64,000 nt of DNA from Enterococcus sp. MMGLQ5-1 (lineage in GTDB: Bacteria; Bacillota; Bacilli; Lactobacillales; Streptococcaceae). The notes under the pieces were generated by a model that ran no database searches, was not told the origin of the DNA, and saw only the letters and a program-made list of their open reading frames with translations. Made by a program: the position numbers and the translations under genes. The stretch is taken from assembly GCF_013155265.1 (NCBI RefSeq), contig NZ_JABJXU010000007.1, positions 104,779 to 168,778 of the forward strand, given 5' to 3'. Within the stretch, counting starts at the first letter, position 1. Every line of letters starts with the position of its first letter. Positions 1 to 7,732 of the stretch are shown piece by piece.

Positions 1-80
1 CTGACTTTACCGGGCATTTCAAGGGGCATTTCTGCTACTTCTTTTGCCTTTTCTGATAATATTTGCTCTAAAAAATTCAT
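1..80 (-). CDS. trpC: Indole-3-glycerol phosphate synthase, N-terminal fragment (cut by window edge)
   Basis: Only the first 26 or so codons are in the window, starting at an ATG at 78-80 on the minus strand and running off the left edge. The visible residues begin MNFLEQILSEKAKEVAE, typical of the start of TrpC, which closes the indole ring in tryptophan synthesis. The start lies 3 bases after the trpD stop, so the two are almost certainly cotranscribed, and TrpC is what normally follows TrpD. The rest of the gene cannot be checked. Confidence 0.85.
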   Translation of the reverse strand, partial: MNFLEQILSEKAKEVAEMPLEMPGKV

Positions 81-83
81 TCT

Positions 84-1091
84 TTATCCTCGCTGTGCTT
101 TTTGTAATGCTTCTAATTTATCATAAGCTGCACCACTATCTATAATATCGCGTGCTAAAGTCATTCCCGCCTCTAAACTATTAGTCTTCTCTGCAGTATA
201 TAACCCCAAGCCTGCATTTAAAATTGTTGTTGTTTTAAATGGTGATTCCACACCACGCAGAACATCCTTTAATATCTCTGCATTTTCAGCAGCCTCACCA
301 CCACGAATTGCTTTAATCGGAATCGGCTCTATGCCCAAGGTTTCTGCAGTAAAGGTATGAATTGTAACTTTACCATCCGCCAAAAGCGCATATTGGTTCT
401 CACCTGATAGGCTAGCCTCATCCATATTTTCTGGACCACTGATGACAACTGCTCTTTTACGCCCTAACTGTTTTAGGGTCTCAGCCGTTTGACCAATTAA
501 ATCACGTCTTGAGGTTCCCATTAGTTGATACTTTAAATTGACTGGATTAGTTAAAGGTCCAATTAAATTCATAATCGTCGGAATTTCTAACTCTCGGCGC
601 ACACCAGTAATAAACCGCATATTTGGATGCAAATTTTGAGCAAATAGGAATACTAGACCGACTTGATCTAACACCTCGCCAAGCACTTCGGCACCTAGAT
701 ACAAATTAATACCCAAGCTTTCTAAAACATCCGCGCTACCAGACTTAGAGCTAATTGATCGATTACCATGCTTAGCCATATTAACACCACCAGCTGCCAA
801 AACAAATGAAGCGGTGGTAGAGATATTAAAGCTGAAGCTTCGGTCGCCACCTGTACCACAGTTATCCATCGCATCCGTAACTTGCGTTGGAATTTTAATT
901 GCATTTGTATGAATAACTTCAGCTAATCCAGCCATTTCAGTCGCCGTCTCACCCTTCATTTTTAAAGCAATTAAAAATGAAGCAATCTGAGCATCAGTTA
1001 ATTCGCCTTGGAAAATTGAATTACCAACCTGCAGTATTTCATTACGATTCAAATCTTCAAATGCAACTACTTTTTCTAGTAAACCCTTCAT
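84..1091 (-). CDS. trpD: Anthranilate phosphoribosyltransferase
   Basis: Transfers the phosphoribosyl group of PRPP to anthranilate, the second step of tryptophan synthesis, in the cytosol. The 335-residue length is normal. The PRPP-binding glycine-rich motif CGTGGD is at residues 78-83 and the conserved KHGNR at 107-111. The start is preceded by an AAGGG ribosome binding site. It is the third gene of the leftward trpE-trpG-trpD-trpC operon, 40 bases after trpG, and should be governed by the T-box leader upstream of trpE. Confidence 0.96.
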   Translation of the reverse strand: MKGLLEKVVAFEDLNRNEILQVGNSIFQGELTDAQIASFLIALKMKGETATEMAGLAEVIHTNAIKIPTQVTDAMDNCGTGGDRSFSFNISTTASFVLAAGGVNMAKHGNRSISSKSGSADVLESLGINLYLGAEVLGEVLDQVGLVFLFAQNLHPNMRFITGVRRELEIPTIMNLIGPLTNPVNLKYQLMGTSRRDLIGQTAETLKQLGRKRAVVISGPENMDEASLSGENQYALLADGKVTIHTFTAETLGIEPIPIKAIRGGEAAENAEILKDVLRGVESPFKTTTILNAGLGLYTAEKTNSLEAGMTLARDIIDSGAAYDKLEALQKAQRG

Positions 1092-1131
1092 TCTAACACC
1101 CTTCCATTCTTTTAAGCTTATTATTAACGTT

Positions 1132-1722
1132 CTAGTTTAATCCAACCTTATTCTTTTCAACAATTTTTACGAAATTTTCAATCATTTTCAGGCCATCGGG
1201 GGTCCCAATTGATTCTGGATGAAACTGCAAGCCATATATTGGTAAGCTTTCATGTTCAATTGACATAATTTCACTATCATCAAGCGCCCTACTAGTTACG
1301 ACAAATTGTTCAGGAATATGCGTACCTTCAACAACAATTGAGTGATAACGCATGACCGTGAAAGCCTGTTCAACACCGTCAAGTATAGCTGTTTCAGTTA
1401 TTTTTTCGGCGAAGCTTTCTTTACCATGCCTCGTTTCATGGGCTAATGTCAGCTGCCCACCAAATACCTCAGCAATTGCCTGATGACCCAAACAAATGCC
1501 TAACATTGGCTTCGTTTGATAAAACTGACCAATTAAAGCTTCCAGCTTGCCGGCATCTTTCGGCCAACCAGGTCCCGGTGAGAAAACGACTCCATCCGCT
1601 TTATCAATTTCTGCGGCTAAATTTTCAACATCATTACGGATTACCTTTAAATCAGTAAAGGTACCGATATATTGTGCTAAATTATAGGTAAATGAATCGT
1701 AATTATCGACTAATATAATCAT
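1132..1722 (-). CDS. trpG: Anthranilate synthase component II, glutamine amidotransferase
   Basis: Class I glutamine amidotransferase that hydrolyses glutamine and passes ammonia to TrpE. The nucleophile Cys77 lies in GICLGH, and the His-Glu pair of the triad is in QFHPES (His168, Glu170). The oxyanion-loop region has SPGPGWPKDAG. At 196 residues it is a normal stand-alone subunit. Its ATG directly abuts the trpE stop codon with a GGGGGG ribosome binding site inside the trpE end, which suggests translational coupling of the two subunits. Some lactic acid bacteria share this subunit with folate synthesis (pabA). The trp context favours TrpG. Confidence 0.94.
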   Translation of the reverse strand: MIILVDNYDSFTYNLAQYIGTFTDLKVIRNDVENLAAEIDKADGVVFSPGPGWPKDAGKLEALIGQFYQTKPMLGICLGHQAIAEVFGGQLTLAHETRHGKESFAEKITETAILDGVEQAFTVMRYHSIVVEGTHIPEQFVVTSRALDDSEIMSIEHESLPIYGLQFHPESIGTPDGLKMIENFVKIVEKNKVGLN

Positions 1723-3090
1723 CTATTTCCCCCCAACTTCAAGTAAAGCCTTCGCTTTTTGCAATGTTTCATAATATTCATTTTCAGCAACTGAATCAAA
1801 GACAATGCCTGCTCCTGCTTGAACATAGGCTTTCTGATTTTTGACAACCATTGTTCGAATCGCAATGGCAAAATCACAATTATCGTCCTGAGATAAATAG
1901 CCAACTGCGCCTGCATAGACCCCCCTTTTGACCTTTTCAAACTCATAGATTCGTTGCATCGCACGAATTTTCGGTGCACCTGAAACTGTTCCCGCAGGTA
2001 ATAAAGCTCGCAAGGCATCCATTGAAGTCAAAGTCTTCTGCAATTTTCCCTGTACCAGCGAAACGATATGCATCACGTAACGATATTTTTCTAAGGTCAA
2101 ATAGACTGGTACTGTGACACTACCAATTTCTGAAATTCGCCCAATATCATTTCGACCTAAATCGACTAGCATCTTATGCTCTGCTAACTCCTTAGGATCT
2201 GATAGTAAATCCTCTGCTAAGGCAATATCTTCAGCTTCATTACTACCACGTTTTCTTGTTCCGGCAATCGGATTCGTTGTTACAACATCACCTCTGACTG
2301 ACACCAAGCTTTCTGGCGACGAACCAATAATTTGTGAATCACCAAAGTCAATAAAATAGAGATAGCTTGATGGATTACTAATTCGAAGCTTACGATAATA
2401 CGCAAAAGGGTCATAAGGAAAATCAGCGGTTAAACGCTGGCTTGGCACCATTTGAAACATATCACCCTGTCGAATATATTCTTTGGCCTGCTCAACAATT
2501 GCTTCATACTCCGATTTTTGTAGATTACTGGTATAGTTTAGATTTTCAATTCGTAAATCTTCAAATTCTGAGCTTTGAAGTGTTTGTAATTGTTTTATCT
2601 TCTGTTCAATTGCCTGATCAATCGCTGCTTCTGTACGATTAGAATAAGTGTTTTCTTCAACAATCGTTATTTTTTCAGTCATATGATCAAAAATAACAAA
2701 GGATTCAAATAATAAAAAACGTAAATCTGGGATGCCAATTTCATCCCTGGGAATTTTACCAATGGCTTCATAACAAGCAAAAATATCATAACCAACATAA
2801 CCAATTGCACCACCCTGAAAGGGTAAGGCTTCTAAAATATCATCTGATTTAACCACAATTTCTTGGAGTGCCCTTAAAGGATCGTCTGTTTTTTCTTTCT
2901 GACCATCAATTGAGAAGTAACCATCCTGATAATCACATTCATGAACCGGGTTAACTGCAATAATTGAAAAACGCGCCTGCTCCTTATCTCGTGGAATACT
3001 TTCCAAAATTGTTTTATTTTTTCCCTCTAATCTAAAAAAAATACTTGTCGGTGTTAAAAAATCTGCACTGATAACTTTCAACTTTCTCAT
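1723..3090 (-). CDS. trpE: Anthranilate synthase component I
   Basis: Converts chorismate plus ammonia from TrpG to anthranilate, the committed step to tryptophan. The 455 residues comprise an N-terminal domain with the LLES-like LESIPRDK segment near residues 28-36, where the family binds feedback-inhibiting tryptophan, and a chorismate-binding domain from about residue 190 to the end with GSSPESLV, AGTRKRG and AGAGIV motifs. It is the first gene of the operon. A long leader of about 390 bases precedes it and carries a T-box riboswitch. The start has an AGAGGG ribosome binding site. Confidence 0.96.
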   Translation of the reverse strand: MRKLKVISADFLTPTSIFFRLEGKNKTILESIPRDKEQARFSIIAVNPVHECDYQDGYFSIDGQKEKTDDPLRALQEIVVKSDDILEALPFQGGAIGYVGYDIFACYEAIGKIPRDEIGIPDLRFLLFESFVIFDHMTEKITIVEENTYSNRTEAAIDQAIEQKIKQLQTLQSSEFEDLRIENLNYTSNLQKSEYEAIVEQAKEYIRQGDMFQMVPSQRLTADFPYDPFAYYRKLRISNPSSYLYFIDFGDSQIIGSSPESLVSVRGDVVTTNPIAGTRKRGSNEAEDIALAEDLLSDPKELAEHKMLVDLGRNDIGRISEIGSVTVPVYLTLEKYRYVMHIVSLVQGKLQKTLTSMDALRALLPAGTVSGAPKIRAMQRIYEFEKVKRGVYAGAVGYLSQDDNCDFAIAIRTMVVKNQKAYVQAGAGIVFDSVAENEYYETLQKAKALLEVGGK

Positions 3091-3124
3091 TTTTCCCTCT
3101 TTTCCTTAATTCCTTCTATAAATA

Positions 3125-3156
3125 CAAAAAACCTCAGACTAATAGCTAGTCTGAGG
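3125..3156 (-). terminator. Second T-box terminator
   Basis: The stem pairs CCTCAGACTA with TAGTCTGAGG and is followed by a six-U run on the minus strand. It is nearly identical to the first terminator stem, consistent with duplication of the module. Confidence 0.88.
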
Positions 3157-3477
3157 GCGCTGAAGCACGGTACCACCTCTATTAAACATCTATTTCAGTC
3201 GTACCAAAATTCAAGCAATAAAAAAACCTCAGACTAAGCGCGTTAGCCTGAGGGTGTCGAACACGGTACCACCTCGTATAATGTTTCTCTCAATCACTGT
3301 CAAAAAACAGCTTGCTCTATAGTGGGAGCCCCCGTTATTCCTTAATAGGTTTTTCACCGTTCGAAATATCTTAGAAAGTCCATTCACTAATCATTAAATA
3401 CTGTCTCGCATCATCCGACAGCTTCCTGAAAAAATAAAAATTAGCTACTACTCTTTCAAATCTTCAAATATCAATTT
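3127..3477 (-). promoter_or_regulatory. Tryptophan T-box leader with duplicated antiterminator/terminator module
   Basis: Read on the minus strand, the leader has one stem I with an AGTA motif near its base and a specifier TGG (3380-3382) in the context GAATGGAC, that is a Trp codon followed by the conserved purine. Two complete T-box sequences AGGTGGTACCGTG follow, one at 3261-3274 and one at 3165-3178. Each is followed by its own terminator hairpin, at 3227-3253 and 3132-3156. Only about 50 bases separate the first terminator from the second T-box, too few for a second stem I. Uncharged tRNA-Trp is expected to allow read-through into trpE. Confidence 0.93.
3220..3253 (-). terminator. First T-box terminator
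   Basis: The stem pairs CCTCAGGCTAA with TTAGTCTGAGG around a short CGCGC loop and is followed on the minus strand by seven U residues. Its 5' arm overlaps the pairing region of the first T-box antiterminator. Confidence 0.88.
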
Positions 3478-3483
3478 AAATAT

Positions 3484-3511
3484 ATTTTACCTAGTTTCTG
3501 GAAATTGTCAA
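3484..3511 (-). promoter_or_regulatory. trp operon promoter
   Basis: On the minus strand a perfect -35 TTGACA (3506-3511) is separated by 16 bases from a -10 TAAAAT (3484-3489). Transcription would begin near 3477, giving a leader of about 390 bases that contains the T-box. Confidence 0.75.
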
Positions 3512-3652
3512 TCTTTTTTAGAATAAATATCTACCCATCACTACAAAATTAGACAATAATAAGTAAAATACGAACATTAAAAAAAGCAAAATTATCAGTA
3601 CCTCACTTATATTAATTGAAAGCTGATTATCATCATTTTTTGCTATTAAAGA

Positions 3653-3682
3653 TTGACTTTTGACTTTTTTTTCAACTATACT
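3653..3682 (+). promoter_or_regulatory. trpX promoter
   Basis: A -35 TTGACT (3653-3658), an 18-base spacer and a -10 TATACT (3677-3682) give a start near 3689. The 5' leader is then only about 27 bases, so this importer is not controlled by its own T-box, unlike many trpX genes. Confidence 0.65.
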
Positions 3683-3715
3683 AAGATAAAAATGCAACAT
3701 AGAATGGAGCTAGAC

Positions 3716-4684
3716 ATGAAAAAGGGAATTATTGGGTTGGCTTTAGCAAGCCTTCTATTACTCGCTGCTTGTAGTTCAAGCAATAACGAGGCAAAGGACA
3801 CTTCAAAAGAGGCAACAATAGGTGTTCTACAAATGATGAAGCACGCTTCATTAGACGCCGCTTATGAGGGCTTTAAAGAGGGGCTTAAAGAAGAAGGCTA
3901 TGAAGAAGGAAAAAATTTAACCATCAATTACCAAGTTGGTACCGGTGCTCAAGACAGTCTAAAAAGTATGAGCGAAACCTTAGTTAAAAAGGACCCCGAT
4001 TTATTATTAGGAATCGCCACACCTGCAGCAATATCACTGTTAAATGAGACAACCGATATTCCAATCGTAATCACCGCTGTGACTGATCCTGTTGAATCCA
4101 AGCTTGTCGCTAGCGAAAAGAAGCCTGGAGGCAATGTAACAGGAACAACTGATATGGTTCCGATTGAAAAACAGGTTAAGCTGCTATTATCAATTAAAGA
4201 CAACATTAAAACCGTTGGGATTGCCTATAATGCAGGAGAGGGTAATTCAAAAATTCAAGCGGATTTAGCGATTGAGGCCCTGAAAAAAGAAGGCGTTGAA
4301 ACAAAAGTTCTAACTGCCAATTCTACTAACGATGTTCAATCTGTAATGACTAGCTTGGCTAAAAATACAGATGCCATTTATATTCCTACCGATAATACCT
4401 TTGCAACTGCCGCTCCTGTCGTTGGAGAAGTTGCGAAGGAATATAAAATTCCAGTTGTCGCTGGATCAGCTGAACAAGTTGAAGCCGGAGGTCTAGCAAC
4501 ATTTGGTATTAATTATACTTCCTTAGGCAAACAAACTGGGGTCATGGCGGCTAAAATTCTTAAGGGCGAGGCTAAGCCTGAATCATTGCCAATTGAAAGT
4601 GCAAATGACTTAGAATTAATTGTTAACAAGGATATGGCGTCTGCATTGGGCATTAATCCTGATGACATCAAGGCACCTGAATAA
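3716..4684 (+). CDS. trpX: ABC transporter substrate-binding lipoprotein, TrpX type
   Basis: Extracellular substrate-binding lipoprotein of the ABC_sub_bind family (322 residues). The N-terminus MKKGIIGLALASLLLLAAC is a lipoprotein signal with a LLLAAC lipobox and a serine-rich linker after the cysteine. The ATG at 3716 is chosen because it has GGAG six bases upstream and gives a normal signal peptide; the frame stays open further upstream. It lies next to, and divergent from, the trp biosynthesis operon and is followed by a matching permease and ATPase, the arrangement known as trpXYZ in Firmicutes. Tryptophan as the substrate is inferred from family and neighbourhood. Confidence 0.85.
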   Translation: MKKGIIGLALASLLLLAACSSSNNEAKDTSKEATIGVLQMMKHASLDAAYEGFKEGLKEEGYEEGKNLTINYQVGTGAQDSLKSMSETLVKKDPDLLLGIATPAAISLLNETTDIPIVITAVTDPVESKLVASEKKPGGNVTGTTDMVPIEKQVKLLLSIKDNIKTVGIAYNAGEGNSKIQADLAIEALKKEGVETKVLTANSTNDVQSVMTSLAKNTDAIYIPTDNTFATAAPVVGEVAKEYKIPVVAGSAEQVEAGGLATFGINYTSLGKQTGVMAAKILKGEAKPESLPIESANDLELIVNKDMASALGINPDDIKAPE

Positions 4685-4705
4685 TAATTAAGACAAATAC
4701 AAGAA

Positions 4706-4749
4706 AAGGGTGCTAAGTTAGCTTATAGATGCTAATTTAGCACCTTTCT
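4706..4749 (+). terminator. Hairpin between trpX and trpY (attenuating terminator)
   Basis: Arms GGGTGCTAAGTTAGC (4708-4722) and GCTAATTTAGCACCTT (4731-4746) form a long stem followed by a weak T-rich tract. It lies after the binding-protein gene and before the permease gene. It probably trims expression so that the binding protein is made in excess over the membrane parts. Confidence 0.6.
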
Positions 4750-4793
4750 AATATTTTCCATCACTCATGCTACAAACCACGATTACTAAATGT

Positions 4794-4799
4794 TATAAT
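4794..4799 (+). promoter_or_regulatory. Possible -10 element of a separate trpYZ promoter
   Basis: A perfect TATAAT lies 38 bases before the trpY start, but the sequence 17 bases upstream (TACAAA) is a poor -35. If real, it would let trpYZ be transcribed independently of the hairpin after trpX. Confidence 0.35.
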
Positions 4800-4836
4800 A
4801 AGCCTTATTGGAAAAAAATTATACAAGGCGGAAATT

Positions 4837-5760
4837 ATGGATATTGGACAATTAATTAGCTCTTTACCAGATATTTTTATCTCATCAATTTCACAGGGTC
4901 TTTTATGGGCCTTACTATCAATTGGGGTATTTATCACTTTTAGAATTCTTGATATTGCAGATTTAACAACTGAAGGCACCTTCCCATTCGGAGGAGCAAT
5001 TGCCGCTGTCGCAATTGTTGGCGGATTATCACCATTTATTGGCGTTCTATTTGCTTTTATTGGTGGTGCAGTCGCAGGCTTAGTTTCTGGCTTATTGCAT
5101 ACCAAATTAAAAATCCCCGCATTACTTGCCGGTATTATCACCATGACGGGCCTCTACTCGATCACTTCGAGAGTCATGAGTAATTCACCTCAGGTTAATC
5201 TACTTGGACAAAAATTATTCTTTTCATTTTTATTAGATTTAGGCATTGACAAGGTTTATGCAGTCATTATTGGCGGATTAATATTTGCCGCACTCATTAT
5301 TATTCTGTTAATCATTTTCTTTAAAACTGAAATCGGTCTAGCGATGCGTGCAACAGGTGATAATCTTGAAATGAGTGCTGCTAATGGGGTCAATACTGAC
5401 CGCATGAAAATTATTGGCTACATGGTTTCAAATGGCTGTATCGCATTATCCGGTGCCTTAGTTGCCCAAAATGTTGGCTTCTCTGATTTAAACTCAGGCG
5501 TTGGAACAATTGTTGTTGGCCTTGCCTCAGTCATTATTGCGGAAGTATTATTCCCAAATAAACCACTAGCCTTTCGATTAGTCACTGTCGCAATTGGTTC
5601 TATTATTTATCGGTTCCTTTTATCGGTAATTTTAGAATTCCCAATTCAAGCCCAAGATGTTAAGCTATTTTCAGCATTAATCTTAATTATTTGCTTGACA
5701 ACACCGTTATTAAAGGACAAATTTGGGTTTAAAAAAGCGAAGGGCGGTCGTAAATCATGA
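4837..5760 (+). CDS. trpY: ABC transporter permease, TrpY type
   Basis: Integral membrane permease of 307 residues with about eight to nine hydrophobic segments and the family motif DIADLTTEGTFPFGGA near residues 40-55. It is related to the branched-chain amino acid type permeases (BPD_transp_2). The ATG is preceded by AAGGCGG. Its stop overlaps the start of the ATPase gene (ATGA), so the two are translationally coupled. Paired with the adjacent binding protein and ATPase, it should form the channel of a tryptophan importer. Confidence 0.85.
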   Translation: MDIGQLISSLPDIFISSISQGLLWALLSIGVFITFRILDIADLTTEGTFPFGGAIAAVAIVGGLSPFIGVLFAFIGGAVAGLVSGLLHTKLKIPALLAGIITMTGLYSITSRVMSNSPQVNLLGQKLFFSFLLDLGIDKVYAVIIGGLIFAALIIILLIIFFKTEIGLAMRATGDNLEMSAANGVNTDRMKIIGYMVSNGCIALSGALVAQNVGFSDLNSGVGTIVVGLASVIIAEVLFPNKPLAFRLVTVAIGSIIYRFLLSVILEFPIQAQDVKLFSALILIICLTTPLLKDKFGFKKAKGGRKS

Positions 5761-6563
5761 AAAATATTCTAGAAATTAAAGAGCTACATCAATATTTTGA
5801 ACGAGGCACCGTCAATGAAAATCATGTTTTACGTGGTATTAATTTAACATTAAATGATGGTGATTTCGTAACAGTCATTGGTGGTAACGGTGCGGGGAAA
5901 TCTACACTACTCAATAGCATTGCAGGTACATTGCCAGTTCGCGAGGGTGAAATTTATCTAAATGGACAAAATATTACCCAGCAAAAAGTTCAGCAGCGCG
6001 CCAAAAATATCAGTCGCGTTTTCCAAGATCCCAAAATGGGTACTGCTGTGCGGCTAACAGTTGAAGAGAACCTTGCCCTAGCATTGAAGCGTGGGGAAAA
6101 GCGTGGATTATCTGCTGGCGTTAAGGCTAAAAATAAAGATTTCTTTAAAGCACAGCTGGCGACGCTCGGACTTGGCTTAGAGGAACGACTCTCTGCCGAA
6201 ATTGGACTACTATCTGGTGGGCAACGGCAGGCAATCACTCTTTTAATGGCAACCCTGATTAAGCCACAGCTTATTCTTTTAGATGAACACACAGCTGCCT
6301 TAGATCCCAAAACTTCTGCCGTCGTGATGAATTTAACTGAAAAATTAATTGCTGAGCATCACCTAACTGCCTTCATGGTAACTCATAATATGGAGGATGC
6401 GATTCGCTATGGTAATCGCTTAATCATGTTGCACCAAGGTAAAATCGCAGTTGATATCGCTGGTGAGTCCAAAGCCAAATTAACAGTTCCTGATTTACTG
6501 GAGCTTTTCCAAAAAAATAGTGGTAATGAGCTTGCAGATGATAAGCTCTTGCTCGGATTATAA
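5757..6563 (+). CDS. trpZ: ABC transporter ATP-binding protein, TrpZ type
   Basis: Cytosolic ATPase of 268 residues that powers the trpXYZ importer. Walker A GGNGAGKS is near residues 42-49, the signature LSGGQ near 153-157, and Walker B LILLDEH with its D-loop TAALD just after. The His-switch is in MVTHNM. The start overlaps the trpY stop by four bases. A bidirectional terminator follows directly. Confidence 0.88.
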   Translation: MKNILEIKELHQYFERGTVNENHVLRGINLTLNDGDFVTVIGGNGAGKSTLLNSIAGTLPVREGEIYLNGQNITQQKVQQRAKNISRVFQDPKMGTAVRLTVEENLALALKRGEKRGLSAGVKAKNKDFFKAQLATLGLGLEERLSAEIGLLSGGQRQAITLLMATLIKPQLILLDEHTAALDPKTSAVVMNLTEKLIAEHHLTAFMVTHNMEDAIRYGNRLIMLHQGKIAVDIAGESKAKLTVPDLLELFQKNSGNELADDKLLLGL

Positions 6564-6605
6564 TAAAAAACTGTTATTAATTTAATTATTAATAACAGTT
6601 TTTGC
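6563..6605. terminator. Bidirectional terminator between trpZ and srlB
   Basis: Arms ACTGTTATTAAT and ATTAATAACAGT around TTAATT are flanked by A6 on the left and T5 on the right. The hairpin can therefore end both the rightward trpXYZ and the leftward srl transcripts, whose genes converge here. Confidence 0.9.
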
Positions 6606-6607
6606 TT

Positions 6608-6970
6608 TTATGATGCAATAATTTCAACAATTGCATCAATCTTGATGTCAGGGAGGCTTTTAGCCTCAACATATAAGGTACCCGGTAGCTCAGCCACCTT
6701 GGAGCCATCAAATTTGATTGTAATATGACCAAGCGTATTTAAATTTTGATTAACGACTGAACCAACCGCTGTTATTTCAAATTCACTGCCAGCTACCAGT
6801 AATTGCATGCCCTCTTCAATCGGCTCTGTCGTCTGGTTAATTTCAATATTATAACAATATTCAGCCAAACCGTCTGGAGCAGCCTCACCAAATAGTATAA
6901 TCATTTTCTCTTCTTTAAATAGGGCAGCTTCAGCCCCAATCCCCTTAATTTTTGTTTTAAAAATTGTCAT
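6608..6970 (-). CDS. srlB: PTS glucitol/sorbitol-specific EIIA
   Basis: EIIA of the glucitol phosphotransferase family, 120 residues, which relays phosphate from HPr to EIIB during sorbitol uptake. Family features are GEAAPDGLAEYC near residues 28-39 and LGHITIKFDG at 80-89. The only histidine is His82 in that second motif. The segment after EYC, where I recall enterobacterial homologues carrying histidines, reads YNIEIN. It is the last gene of the leftward srl operon and ends at the bidirectional terminator. The start has a GAGGAG ribosome binding site. Confidence 0.9.
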   Translation of the reverse strand: MTIFKTKIKGIGAEAALFKEEKMIILFGEAAPDGLAEYCYNIEINQTTEPIEEGMQLLVAGSEFEITAVGSVVNQNLNTLGHITIKFDGSKVAELPGTLYVEAKSLPDIKIDAIVEIIAS

Positions 6971-7012
6971 CTAAATTCACTCCTCTATTACATAATCAAT
7001 AATCATTATTTT

Positions 7013-7675
7013 TTAATGCTGATTAAATAAAGCATTTAATCTTTCAATTGTTAAACCATCGTATTCTCTGACGATAAAATTGGCTGCTGAGAGGTCCTGA
7101 GCAGGATAATCGGGATTTTCAAAACCGATTACATACATCGCAGCTTGACTGGCGGATAAGCTACCATTTTTAGTATCCTCAAAGGCTAGGCATGCATTCG
7201 GTTGTACAGCTAATTTTTCAGCTGCTCTGAGAAAAACATCAGGTGCTGGTTTTGAATGTTCAACTTCCTCTGCACTAACAATAGCTGAAAAATATTGTTG
7301 AAGATTCAAAGCTTTTAAAACCGCTTCTATTTCATTCCTTGGCGAAGATGAAGCAACCGCCAGCTTAATATCACTTTTCGCTAATCGTTTAACGAGCGCT
7401 GGTGAATTTTTTATTGCCTTAATACCGTCTCTAGCAATCATTTTTTTTCTTAGAAGCTCCATCTTATCAATATACGACTGAACTGGTAATGGCAGTCCTA
7501 ATTCCTGCTTCATTTGCTGCCACATGAACTCAAAGGTCGTGCCCATAAATTGATATTGATAGCTGATTGGCATCGGAAAACCAGCCTCTTTCAAAATTTG
7601 CGTTTTAGATTCTAAAAAAGTATATTCTGAATCAACTAAAACACCATCCATATCAAAAATAATTGCTTTTAACAT
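7013..7675 (-). CDS. HAD-superfamily sugar-phosphate phosphatase or phosphomutase
   Basis: A 220-residue HAD hydrolase of the beta-phosphoglucomutase/CbbY-like subgroup. Motif I is DMDGVLVDSE near residues 8-17, motif II SSS near 109-111, the motif III lysine in HSKPAPDVF, and motif IV FEDTKNGSLSA. It sits inside the sorbitol operon between srlE and srlB, an insertion not seen in the enterobacterial srl operon. It may dephosphorylate an accumulating sugar phosphate such as sorbitol-6-phosphate or fructose-6-phosphate. The substrate cannot be read from sequence. Confidence 0.8.
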   Translation of the reverse strand: MLKAIIFDMDGVLVDSEYTFLESKTQILKEAGFPMPISYQYQFMGTTFEFMWQQMKQELGLPLPVQSYIDKMELLRKKMIARDGIKAIKNSPALVKRLAKSDIKLAVASSSPRNEIEAVLKALNLQQYFSAIVSAEEVEHSKPAPDVFLRAAEKLAVQPNACLAFEDTKNGSLSASQAAMYVIGFENPDYPAQDLSAANFIVREYDGLTIERLNALFNQH

Positions 7676-7732
7676 CTTTTTCTCCTATCAGCTTGACTCA
7701 GCCTTATAAATCAAGCAGCTTCATTTTTATAA

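Noticed and set aside
3518..3700. 60-codon hydrophobic reading frame on the minus strand upstream of the trp promoter
   Set aside because: No ribosome binding site or promoter, and it lies within the divergent promoter region with a very AT-rich composition.
3659..3715. A second T-box in front of trpX, as in many Firmicutes
   Set aside because: The promoter predicts a leader of about 27 bases and no GGTGGTACC or specifier stem is present.
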